Origin: Taeniopygia guttata
Lineage: Eukaryota; Chordata; Aves; Passeriformes; Estrildidae
Assembly (NCBI RefSeq): GCF_048771995.1
Contig: NC_133044.1
Coordinates: forward strand, 454,001 to 518,000
Length of the DNA: 64,000 nucleotides
Direction of reading: 5' to 3'
This document shows, piece by piece, positions 14,606 to 24,200 of the stretch (within the stretch, counting starts at the first letter, position 1; each line of letters opens with the position of its first letter). Below the pieces are notes generated by a model. The model saw only the letters and a program-made list of their open reading frames with translations. It did not search any database and had not been told where the DNA came from. A program made the position numbers and the translations under genes.

Positions 14606-15016
14606 GCTGCGGGACCGCTGCGGGACCGCTGCGGGATCACTGTGGGATTGCTAGGGGATCGCTGCGGGATCGATGCGGGATCGCTGCGGGATCGATGCGG
14701 GATCGCTGTGGGATCTCTGCAGGATCACTGCCAGGATCACTGTGGGATTGCTAGGGGATCGCTGCGGGATCGATGCGGGATCGCTGCGGGATCGATGCGG
14801 GATCGCTGTGGGATCTCTGCGGGATCGCTATGGGATCTCTGTGGGATCTCTGCAGGATCACTGCCAGGATCACTGTGGGATCTCTGCGGGACCGCTGTGG
14901 GATCACTGCCAGGATCACTGTGGAATCTCTGCGGGATCACTGCGGGATCGCTATGGTATCTCTGCGGGATCTCTGCAGGATTGCTGTGGGATCACTGCGG
15001 GATCGCTGCTGGGATG
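14606..15016. repeat. 11-bp minisatellite, consensus GGGATCGCTGC
   Basis: About 37 tandem 11-bp units vary around GGGATCGCTGC (variants include GGGATCGATGC and GGGATCTCTGC). A higher-order 100-bp duplication is visible: 14641-14720 and 14741-14820 read as identical by eye. Because 11 is not a multiple of three and the unit has no stop, all + frames stay open and encode the same 11-residue repeat. The long open frames here are therefore artefacts. Confidence 0.93.
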
Positions 15017-15117
15017 CGACTGCGCGGGGCTCCCTCTGCCGGCGGCTGCCGGGGGTGCCGGTGACCGGGCTCGGTCCTGGAGCCGGAGAGCGGCAGCCCC
15101 GGACACCGACCCGGCAA

Positions 15118-15325
15118 CGGGGCTGGGAGCGCTGTCCCGGGGCTGGGAGCACTGTCCCGGGGCTGCCAGCGCTGTCCCGGGGCTGTCAGCGCTGTCCCGG
15201 GGCTGTCAGCGCTGCCCGGGGCTGGGGGCTGCCAGCGCTGTCCCAGGGCTGCCAGCGCTGCCCGGGGCTGTTAGTACTGTCCCGGGGCTGCCAGCGCTGC
15301 CCGGGGCTGCCAGCGCTGCCCTGCA
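15118..15325. repeat. About 20-bp GC-rich minisatellite
   Basis: Around ten units follow GGGGCTGCCAGCGCTGTCCC, with 19-bp variants that lose one base and one longer unit carrying an inserted GGGGCT. The array starts about 100 bp after the 11-bp array. It carries an AGCGCTG core that also appears in the array that follows. Confidence 0.88.
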
Positions 15326-15337
15326 TTCTCCCAGCCC

Positions 15338-15421
15338 TGTCCGAGCGCACCCAGCGCTGCAGCGGGGCTCTCAGCGCACCCAACGCTGCAGCAGGGCTCT
15401 CAGCGCACCCAGCGCTGTCGC
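15338..15421. repeat. About 29-bp minisatellite, three units
   Basis: Three units of roughly 29 bp begin AGCGCACCCAGCGCTG, with single-base differences between them. The array directly continues the 20-bp array and shares its AGCGCTG core. Confidence 0.8.
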
Positions 15422-18400
15422 GGCCGTTCATTTGCGCAGAAGAGCATGGTCAGGTCAAAATCGGTCGGTAGCTGTCGTCTCCAGGGTGCTTCATTTGGCA
15501 GGGCTTTTAATGCAATCAAAAGTGACTCCAAGCCACGCAGAGCCCATTCCAGTTCTCAGGGTAGAAGAATTGTTTCTTTGTGTATTCTGCAGGTTAAATT
15601 CTATCATTCCAAGCAGGTATTTCAGTCACAGACCATATTTGCAGCAGACTGTGGTGATGTGCTCGGTGTTTGTGACTCCATCAGCCATTGCTCCAGACCT
15701 GGGAGACCTCAGCATGCAGCCTATGGACTTTGGATGGGCCTTTCCTGCCCCCTGCTCCTCAGCAGCTCAGCAGCAGGTTCTGCAGCTGAGTGCAGCCCGT
15801 GCCTGCTGCACAGAGTTTCCCTGCGCTGTTGCAAACCACACAAGGTCAGGTTCTTACCTGCTGAGAGACCTGCACAGTTGGTACTGCCCCATGTTTCCAC
15901 ACTGGCCCCACCTGGAGCTCAAACCTGGACCTGCTCAGATGGCACAAGTGAAGACCACTGGATGCAGCAGAATGCTGGGAAAAGCCACCCGAGGTGTGAG
16001 CCCCAGCAGCCCAACAAGGGTTTGGGTCTTCCCCTGAGCTCATCTGTTATTGGCATAATATAAACCGTCCTTGTGTTGTGCTGAAGTTCCTGGGCCAGTG
16101 CAGGAATTACTGGGTGAAACCAGGAGGAACCTGGGGAGTGTCTGAGACCCCGTGACTCCAGTGTCAGCGCTGCCCCAGGGTGGATGTCAGGTGCTGCTGT
16201 GGGAGGAATGGGCAAGTTTTCAGCCATACCAGCAGATCTGTGTGAGACCTGTTCATCACACATGTCCTGCTTAACCACTCTCCATGATTAAATATTTACA
16301 ATAAGAATTTATTCATCATTAAAACCCTAAATAAAAGGATTACAGAGAAAGTCTGAATGGTTCAGTAAGAAACAGCACTAATTATTTTCACCCTTGTGGG
16401 TTTTTCTGTGTTTGATGCTTGAATTTCAAAATGAAAATATTGAGATAAACTGCTTTCATGTGAGCACAGTTCAAGGGATTTCTTATTTGGTGTGAAGCCT
16501 AAAAATGGAGAATTAATACTCATTTAATCATTTATGTTCAGTCACAATTTAGGCCCTGAGCAACAAAGTATTTATGCAGGAGAGAAAACTTTAGGCAGTC
16601 ACGTATGCCAGTGACTCCAGAAAGATTATTCAAATGCCTGAACTGAAAAGTTGCTTATTCAGAGTGAGGGAAGAGCAGAATTCCCATGTTCTGGAAGCTG
16701 AGCTGTGGAGCCCGGCTGCAGCAGATGGATGCTGAGAGTTTTCAACCCAGGGTGCAAACACAGAGCTCAGTCCCTGCACAGCCACCAGCACTGGCGGTGA
16801 TGCCCTGGCTCTCAGGGGTTGTGTGACCTCAGAAAAGTCAGGAAATTAATGAGAGCCATTTCTGAGCTGGGGGAAAAGTCACAGAGATGAAAACTCACTG
16901 CCAGTCATGGGATGCAGAAATCCTGAGGATGGTTTGAGCACACAGAAGCTGTTTGCTGCACAGCCAGAAAGGAAACAAGCAGAAGAGCAGGAAGGAGATT
17001 GTCAGATCTCCAGCATTACTGCAGCTATCCTTCCAGGTCTGCACAGCTGAAGTACTTTTTTAACATCCATCACATCCCTAGTATAGGGTATGTGTAGGGT
17101 ATTAGGTGAGCCTTGTGCCATTGTAAGAGTGTCACCCTCAAATGGAAATTTTTCATCTCCTTTCAAATCTCATCTGTTTTGTGGGAGGGAGAAGGGTTAG
17201 GGTTAGGATGTAAGGAAAGATGATGAGCCTCATAAACACTGTTGCTTTTTCCTGCACTGTCTATATATTAATATCATCATCATTTTGTCTAAATAAATCT
17301 AAACCCATTCAAACTTTATCTAATGCCCCCAGTAACTCTTGAAACAAAGAAAGGCATTTACAACAGCCCAGATTAATGATTAAGGTGTTATCCAAAGTCA
17401 CCACTCAGAATGTTTCGGAGTGATTTTCTTCAGGCTCAACTACAGCCACAACATAGTAGAGATCAATATCTGTGCCATCTGAGTATTGTCCCATGTGATC
17501 TAAAGGACTGACTAAACAGGAAATAATACACAGATAAAAGATAAAATGCCCTGGGCATTCCCTCAAAACAGGTAAAAAGGCTCACCTTGGAAACTATATA
17601 TGCTTATAAGGAGACCAAATATCTGAATTCTTGTAAGATACACCTAATATTTAGAGAAGATTAAAAAAACATCCACCAAAGGATTCAACTGAAAGTTTTA
17701 AAACCCCAGATGGAAACTGAAGAGACCCCTGTCCCCCTAGTGCAGGGCTGGATGTGGCAGCCTCAGCAGTGCCTCCTGCTCAGGAGCCTTCTCTCCCTGG
17801 GAAGAGATTCCTGCCCATGGGTCATTGTCAGGAGCAGCCCAGGTGAGGAGGACCAGCCCAGCCCTGAGCAGAGTCCCTGAGGCTGAGCAGCCTGACAGGA
17901 AGGACAGCCCTGACTCCAGACCAAGCCACTCTGCCTCTTGGTGCCCTGAGCCCCTGAGGTCTGTGTCTGGCAGGGCTGTGGAGGTAGCCCAGTGCCTGCT
18001 CTTCGCAAGGGTGGAGCATGGAGTCGAAATTGAACCTCTTGGTACTTCTAACACACACGCAAAGTTTTAAACACTGTCCCTAAAGTGTTCACAAAGTCAA
18101 CCCAGGTAATGTAAGCGCTCTGGTTTATCCCTGTCCCAGTAACAGTGTCAAATGATTCAGTGAAAACCCTTCCATAAAGCCTTCCAGAGATAGAGGGGTA
18201 GATACAGTTGATGGATTCTAGATGTGTACACAAGCTGCTCCACCAGCCAGGTCCAAAAACTTGCAATAAATAAATTTAATCAGGAAACATCACTCAGATA
18301 TGAATGTTTAACAACGCTGATTTCTACTGTGAGCTGCCAAAGCTGGGAGCCAGCTTAGCAGTCAAGAGCCCACAGAGCTCAGGGTTTCAAAACAAACAAC

Positions 18401-19260
18401 TCTCCTTGGAGATTAGTGTTGCAAGAGATGTGAGCAGGCAGAAGAAGGAATGTTTTGCCTCCTGCTAAAGCATTAATCCAGCACAGGACTAAACTATTTT
18501 ATGGCACCTGAAAACATTTCTTTCAAAAGCTGTGTTCAATCAAGCACCGTCGGTCAGACAGAACAGTGCCTCTTGTATGCTCCATAACCTCCTCTAATGA
18601 CTCGTTTTTATTGTCTTGTTTGCAATTTTTGTCTTACCCAGTAAACCCCAGAGTCTTTGGCCCTGCAGGGAGCAGGGCCAGTGGGTCTCTGTCTGGGCTG
18701 CAGCACTGCAGGCGGGGCTGGGGTAGGAGGTGCACTGTGTACAGCAGGTTTGATGGCAGAATAGCGATTCCTTCTTCAAACCAAGCCCGTCTGGAAGAGC
18801 ACTGTAAACCCAGACGGTCTGTGGGATTACAGAGAGAGCTGGCTGGAGACCACTGCACTTTGCATGGCATACACAGATGTGGTCTGCAACACTGCAGCCC
18901 ACAGCAGCAGCTGGGGCTGCAAAGTGCTTGTCCCAGCTGTGTGCTCCCCTCTGACAGAAGTCCAAGTCACCCTGCTGTCAGGATGTCCAGCTTTTTGAAG
19001 TGCCAGGTGACCAGTCTATGCTCTGCAGAGTGACAACCCTGCAGCATGCCCAGCACAGCCAAATCAAGCCGTGTGTGTCCCAGCTCTCTGCTGCTCTCCA
19101 GCTGTGTTTGCCAGGTGCTGGGCTGTCCTTGGCTCCTCTGCTGGGACCAGACAACCCGGTTATGGGATCTGACATGTACAGTCACACACACAGAATGTAG
19201 CACATGCAAATGATACCTGAATACGCCCAGGCTACAAAGGGAAGGACTTGGGAGATGTCA

Positions 19261-19569
19261 GCCTCGGGTGGCCCTGGAGCAGCTCTTGCTGCGCTCCCTA
19301 AGGCCACGTGCACTGTGTCACCGTGTGACTTTGAGCAGCGCTCCCGCTGCCGTCACGGGCTGAGCTCAGCACGCAGCCCGGGCGGCTGCTCGGCGGAGCG
19401 GGGCTGCCTGGTGGAAGGCATTCCCGGAGTAAAACTGCTCCATTCATTGCGGGAGCGGGGAGGAGCCGGTGAGGCAGTTTGCAAGACGATTGGAAAGCAG
19501 CTGACAAGTTCGATGAGAAATGAGCTTGTCCCTCCATGAGCTACACCTGGCAAAGGTACCCAGGTGAGT
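19261..19569 (+). promoter_or_regulatory. CpG-rich patch ending in a strong splice donor
   Basis: A local CpG-rich block in AT-rich surroundings holds a CACGTG E-box (19305-19310) and an ATTGG (inverted CCAAT) near 19489. It ends in a consensus donor, CAG at 19561-19563 followed by GTGAGT at 19564-19569. It sits about 1.6 kb upstream of the MNT start codon. This fits an alternative non-coding MNT first exon or the start of a lncRNA, but that is inference from composition and one splice motif. Confidence 0.3.
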
Positions 19570-20623
19570 TCTTTTGGCCAGGCTTCATCTACATGTGTAT
19601 TTTATCTACCTCTTCTGCTCACGCGTGATGACGCTACCCTCGTTACTGTGGAGAGGAATTCTGATAACGCAGGGATGAGTTCATGGCAGAGCTCGGGAGG
19701 AAGTGACTCCTTGCATCTGCAGAGGAGGATCAGATGAACGTGCAGTGCATGAGGCCCCAGTTACAGGCTGAACAAGGATGAGGCATCGCCCTGACCGCCC
19801 TGCACGGGCGGTGGGAAACAGAAGCACCTTTAGAGTCAGCCCCAAGCGCCACAAACCAGCTCCGCCCATCCCACAAGGATTTGGGCTTACCCCCTTCAGT
19901 GGCCATTCCTCAGGGTAGTTTTCGGTTTGTAAATTCCTTAATGTTTGAATGAAAATTCTCATATGAAAATCTGGGGTTTTTTTAACCCATTCCCTCCGTG
20001 AGAAGCACTGTTTTTTCTAACCAGTTTATTTTCCCTTTACTTCAATATCTCTTCCCAGCTAAAAACCAGAAGTCAGTCAGAGGTAGACGGAATGGAAATT
20101 AGTATGGAAAATTTCCTTGTGGATAACTGAAGTTCAGTTTCGTTTCACAAGCTACTGACAAAGGGGCCGCATACAGGAAAACGTTGCTCAAGTTAACCGT
20201 GGGCAGCTGCAGCGCGAGGTGTTTCCCGGGAAGCAGGCACCGGGGCGCTGACCCTTTCCAACGGGCTCCCTCTTTTCCTTGCTTTTATCCAAAAAAGGGC
20301 TCGGCTTTTCCCCTCCGTGCAGGCACCCCGCCGGCTGCGGGGCGAGTCACGCCGAGCGCTGAGCCACACGTCCCCGCAGCCGGGAGCGCGGGGGGCTCAG
20401 GGGGTTCTGCAGGGATGGGACACAACCGGGGAGCCCGCGAGGGCAGAGAGGGGCCGGGCCCGTCCCGCGGGCACCCGGATCGCAGAGCTCCCGCCGGCCC
20501 CGCGGTGCCGGTGCGGGGTGCCCGGATCGCACAGCTCCCGCCGGCCCGGGCCGGGCGCTCGGCGCGGCCCCGCGGTGCCGGTGCGGGGTGCCCGGGGAAG
20601 CCCCGCCGGAGGCGGCGGGCCCG

Positions 20624-20629
20624 CACGTG
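20624..20629. promoter_or_regulatory. CACGTG E-box upstream of MNT
   Basis: A canonical palindromic E-box lies about 540 bp upstream of the start codon, inside the CpG island. This is the sequence bound by MYC/MAX and MNT/MAX dimers, so autoregulation is possible. Binding is inferred. Confidence 0.6.
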
Positions 20630-20719
20630 CGCGGGGCGCGGCGGGCGCGGCCCCTTTAAGGCGCGCGGCGGCGCGGGGCGCCCATGTGGAGGGCAGCACG
20701 CGTGTTGTGCTGCGCGCCC

Positions 20720-20724
20720 ATTGG
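20720..20724 (-). promoter_or_regulatory. Inverted CCAAT box
   Basis: ATTGG on the + strand within GCCCATTGGCTC is the usual form of an NF-Y site in GC-rich promoters. It lies about 450 bp upstream of the start codon. Confidence 0.5.
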
Positions 20725-21065
20725 CTCGCGCGCGCTGACAGCGCGCCCCGGGCCGCGAGCGCACTGCGGGGGGAGCGCCGCCCGCAAAACGCGGAGCCGG
20801 GATCGCGCCGCCGCCGGACCGGACCGGCCGCCGCCGCGCCTCCTGCCCCGCGCCCTCCCCGGGGCCGGCCCGGGTCGCGCCCGCCCCGCGCGACCGGCGG
20901 GGCTGCGGGGCCGCGCCCCCGCGTCCCCGGCCCGGGCCGGCCGCCGCGTCCCGGCGCGCCCCGTCCCGTCCGGGCGGCGCCCCGAGATCCACTCCGCGTC
21001 TTCGCGCCGCCCGCCGCGTAGTAGCGGGGCCGCGCCAGCGCCCGCCTGTTGTGTTTCTGTTGCCA

Positions 21066-21077
21066 CCCGCCATCTTG
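21066..21077 (-). promoter_or_regulatory. YY1-type element in the MNT 5' UTR
   Basis: CCCGCCATCTTG reads on the other strand as CAAGATGGCGGG, a close match to the YY1 core. In CpG-island promoters this element usually sits just downstream of the transcription start, which would place the start close to 21.0-21.06 kb and give a 5' UTR of about 100-170 nt. Confidence 0.6.
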
Positions 21078-21135
21078 TCGCCAGCGCTGCGGCCGGCGGG
21101 GCGAGCCCGGGGCGGCGCGGGCGGGGCGGGCCCGG

Positions 21136-21159
21136 GCGGCGGCGGCGGCGGCGGCGGCC
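21136..21159 (+). repeat. CGG triplet run in the MNT 5' UTR
   Basis: About seven consecutive CGG/GGC triplets end roughly 12 bp before the MNT start codon. In RNA this would form a stable GC structure close to the initiation site. The copy number is modest. Confidence 0.8.
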
Positions 21160-21170
21160 GGGCCCGCGCC

Positions 21171-21243
21171 ATGAGCATCGAGACGCTGCTGGAGGCGGCG
21201 CGGTTCCTGGAGTGGCAGGCGCAGCAGCAGCAGACCGCACGTG
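21171..21243 (+). CDS. MNT: MNT coding exon 1 (SIN3-interaction domain)
   Basis: This exon encodes residues 1-24 plus the first base of codon 25. The amphipathic helix MSIETLLEAARFLEWQAQQQ is the SIN3-binding segment. The donor is GTGAGT at 21244-21249. A CACGTG E-box (21238-21243) ends exactly at the exon boundary. Confidence 0.96.
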
Positions 21244-24200
21244 GTGAGTGACCGTCCGCCCGCGCCTCGCGGGACCGCGCCTGACAGCGCCGGCCGGCCG
21301 GGGCTGCGCGGGCACCGGCACTGGGGAGGGGTGTGTGGGGGGCACCGGCGCGAGCTTTGCGCTGCCGGGGGGATCCGACCCGGGGGAACGCGGGACGGGC
21401 GGGGCAGTGTCAGGACACGGGGGCAGCTCGGGGCCAGCGCGGCGGGGGCTCCGAGCGGGCGGGGCCGCCCCGGGCCGGGCCCCGCTCCCGCCGGGGGCGC
21501 CGCCGCCCCCGCCCCGCGCGCTGCGTGTCCCCGGCCGGCGGCGGGGCGGGGCCTGGCGCGTCACTCGCTCGGCCCCGCCCACCACCACGTGCGCGCGGCC
21601 CCGCCCCGCGCGGCCCTGGCGGGGCTGCGGGGCCCGCCCGGGGCGCCGGGAGCGGCCGCGGCACCGGGGAGCCCCGAGGAGCCCCGGGGAGCCCCGAGCA
21701 GCCGGCGTACCGGGGCAGCCCCGAGGGGCCGCCCGAGCCCCGCGCCGCCCCGCCGCTGCGTCCCCCGGCTCTCCGGGATCGGCCGCCCGTGCCCCGGGGC
21801 CGCGCGGCAGCGGCGGGGCTGCCGCCCGCGCGTGGCCGCAGGACAGCGGCGCCGGCCCCGCTCCCGCGGCGGCCCCGGCGCGGGGCTCGGGCGGAGCTGC
21901 GGGAGCCGCGCTTTGCGCCGCCGCCCATTGTGTCGGTGATGAGTCACGCAGCAGACGGGGGATGCGGGGCCGCGCACGGCCGGGAGGATTCCCGAGCGCG
22001 GAGCACGCCCCAGCACTGGGAGGTGGCAGGGGCTGCCCGCCCGCGCTCCCCGCCCGCTGGGTGACAGCTCCGGTGCTGCTTCCCAGCCCTTGACAGTCTC
22101 CCTGCCACCGCCAGCCCTGTGCGACAGCGGCTCCGGGCTTATTGTGGTGGCTGTGCTCGGGTGCAGCAGTCAAACACCTGGCTCGACCTCTGCAGGCTGC
22201 TGGGTTTGTCTGCTGCTGCTGGGAGACAACTTCCACTGCCATCCCACTGCGGGAGCATGTCGTGAGTGGGTCCGACCAGCTGTGCTCTGGCGTACAGAGG
22301 AGCAGGAGGAACCCGGCTTCTTGTGCTGGACAGCTTCTGAAGCAGGAATTACTGCTGAGCAGGATATATGGGCAGGGTAACACAGCAAAGAAAAAGACAC
22401 CCCGCAGGTTCCTCAGCTCCAGGAGCAGCTCACAGGGATGTGTGGGGATGTAGTGTTACACAAAGCCTGCTGCAGGCTGGAGCTGCCACCACGAGCGTGC
22501 CCCGGGCTCTGGGAGGCACAGCCGCCTGTCTGCTGCACCGGCACGTAAGGGCTGGGCTGGTTGCAGGACCAGCAGCGTCACTGCAAACGTGGCCACTTCA
22601 GGGAAGTCTCAACACCAGGAAGACTGGCACAGGAAGGAGGAGCCCTGCAGTGACCTTTGGGTGGCAGGAAGATATCAGGGGAGAGCATAAGCTGAGGAAC
22701 AGCTGGGAAGCGCTGGGAAGTAATAAGTAAGAACACTTAAGACTGGGTTGGCTTTTTTGTCTTGTGTTCTTCCTCCCCTCCCACTTGAAATCTTGTGTTC
22801 TGCAAAGTGTTATGGTCTGTGTTACACCCCCAGTTACACTGTGGAACTCCAGGGCTCCAATATGGCCTGAAAATCAATCCATTTTGGGATCAGCATTAAA
22901 ATATATATACTGAACTCATCTAAGGGCCGCTGGGTCGGCAGCTGACAGCAGTGCCTGCTGCTGCTGTAACCCTCTTGCTGTAAGTATGTGCCTCCCAGGC
23001 ACATAACACTCCTAACACTCTTACATGGGCACAGACTCACAGCCCGAGGTCCTTTCTCTCTCTGTTGTGTGCAAGCTCCAGAGACATTTGACTTGAATTA
23101 GAGGGTGCTGATTTCTTTGAATTTAGATTAATCCAGGATTGTTTCATGATCTAAGAAAAACAAATTTCTTTATAACTGCCAATAACTGATACTTGTTTTC
23201 TTAGGGTTTTTCCCACAGATATTTGTCTGTGACTGTCCAGCTTGTGTTTGCTGCTCTCTCAATGCTGTACAGTTCATTCACACCATTCCTTTCCTGAGTG
23301 GTGCCAGCGCAGGCAGTGACCCCACAACAAAAACAGTTCTGGGCTTTTCCATCTCACCTCCTTGCTATTTGGGCACGCTTAATTGCCTAGAAGTGATAAC
23401 GCTGTGTGGTGGCCAGAAAGGTTTCCTTTGGCTGTGGTGCCACCTTCCTGGTGCCAGTGGTGAGGAGGAGAAGCTGCTCACACTCAGCATCTATGGTCGG
23501 GCAGTGGCTCAGTGCTGTGCCCTGTGAGGTCTCTTAGTGCTGTCTTTCAACTGATCTCGTCAGTATAATGTTGAGTTGCATCTCCAGAAACCTTGTGGGG
23601 CATTTTGGCCACCATTGGCTTCTGTCTCACCAGGGTGCTGTGTGGCCTCAGCTTTGGTCTTGCTGGCTGCTGCAGGCAGCACACCCACCTGGGTTTCTTT
23701 CAGGGGAGGTTAAAGCACGTCCCAACACACAGTGTGAGTTTATCTGTTTCCAGAGGCTTCCAGGAGAGCTGCCCTGCAGTTCTGAGGACAACAGTGCCAT
23801 ACTGACATGCTTATTCTGACAATTAGACTTTGAGTTTAGGAAGAGCCTTGCTCTGTGACACAGCCATGTCTGAATTTTGGGGGTGGCAAGGATAATTGTC
23901 ATGGGGTTGCAGGGATAACTGCCTTGGTGCAGCTCATTCAGGTGATGCTGGTGGCTTCCTGTTTTGATGGGCAGATACCCTTGATTCTTCTTTCTTTTTC
24001 AAGTATGAAGATAGGGTTCTAAAGGGTAATCTGCAGATTTCCATTCATTTCCTTGAGAAGAAAGCTGGCTAGAGTGAGCAGCCTGTGGAAGCAACCCCTA
24101 GTGCAGCCCTGGGATGAAGGTGCAGCAGTGAGCCCTTGTTCTCATCACAGATCGAGGAATGTTACCTGGAGCAAACATGCTTACCTAACAGGCTGGCTGT

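Larger units (their letters stand above)
1..20200. other. Intergenic DNA upstream of MNT, no gene recognised
   Basis: This stretch is mostly AT-rich, and every open frame in it is short or explained by a tandem repeat. I could not match any translation to a known protein, and I see no tRNA or rRNA. In human the gene upstream of MNT on the same strand is METTL16, but none of its exons is recognisable here, so its 3' end, if syntenic, lies further left. Items inside this span are listed separately: palindromes near 0.49 and 4.48 kb, an A-rich tract at 3.7 kb, minisatellites at 14.6-15.4 kb and a CpG-rich patch at 19.3 kb. Confidence 0.6.
20200..22050 (+). promoter_or_regulatory. MNT: CpG island and promoter of MNT
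   Basis: This is an abrupt, very GC-rich and CpG-dense block spanning the upstream flank, 5' UTR, exon 1 and the start of intron 1. No TATA box is clear. It holds GC boxes (such as GGGGCGGG near 21123), an inverted CCAAT (20720-20724), three CACGTG E-boxes, a YY1-type element (21066-21077) and an AP-1 site TGAGTCA (21940-21946). This is the usual make-up of a housekeeping-type CpG-island promoter. The transcription start is not resolved. The YY1 element suggests it lies near 21.0-21.06 kb. Confidence 0.9.

Noticed and set aside
14673..16037. 454-codon open frame on the + strand
   Set aside because: Its first third is the 11-bp minisatellite and the next part is the 20-bp array; the remainder has no protein-like features. 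It is open because the repeat unit lacks stops.
17191..17206. Telomere-like GGGTTAGGGTTAGG
   Set aside because: Only two TTAGGG units. It is too short to be an interstitial telomeric array.
21051..21170. In-frame N-terminal extension of MNT
   Set aside because: The frame is open upstream but has no ATG. The ATG at 21171 begins the conserved SIN3-binding helix.
20656..22383. 575-codon open frame on the - strand across the MNT promoter
   Set aside because: It is a by-product of the CpG island: Pro/Arg/Ala/Gly-rich in several frames on both strands and antisense to the real exon 1.
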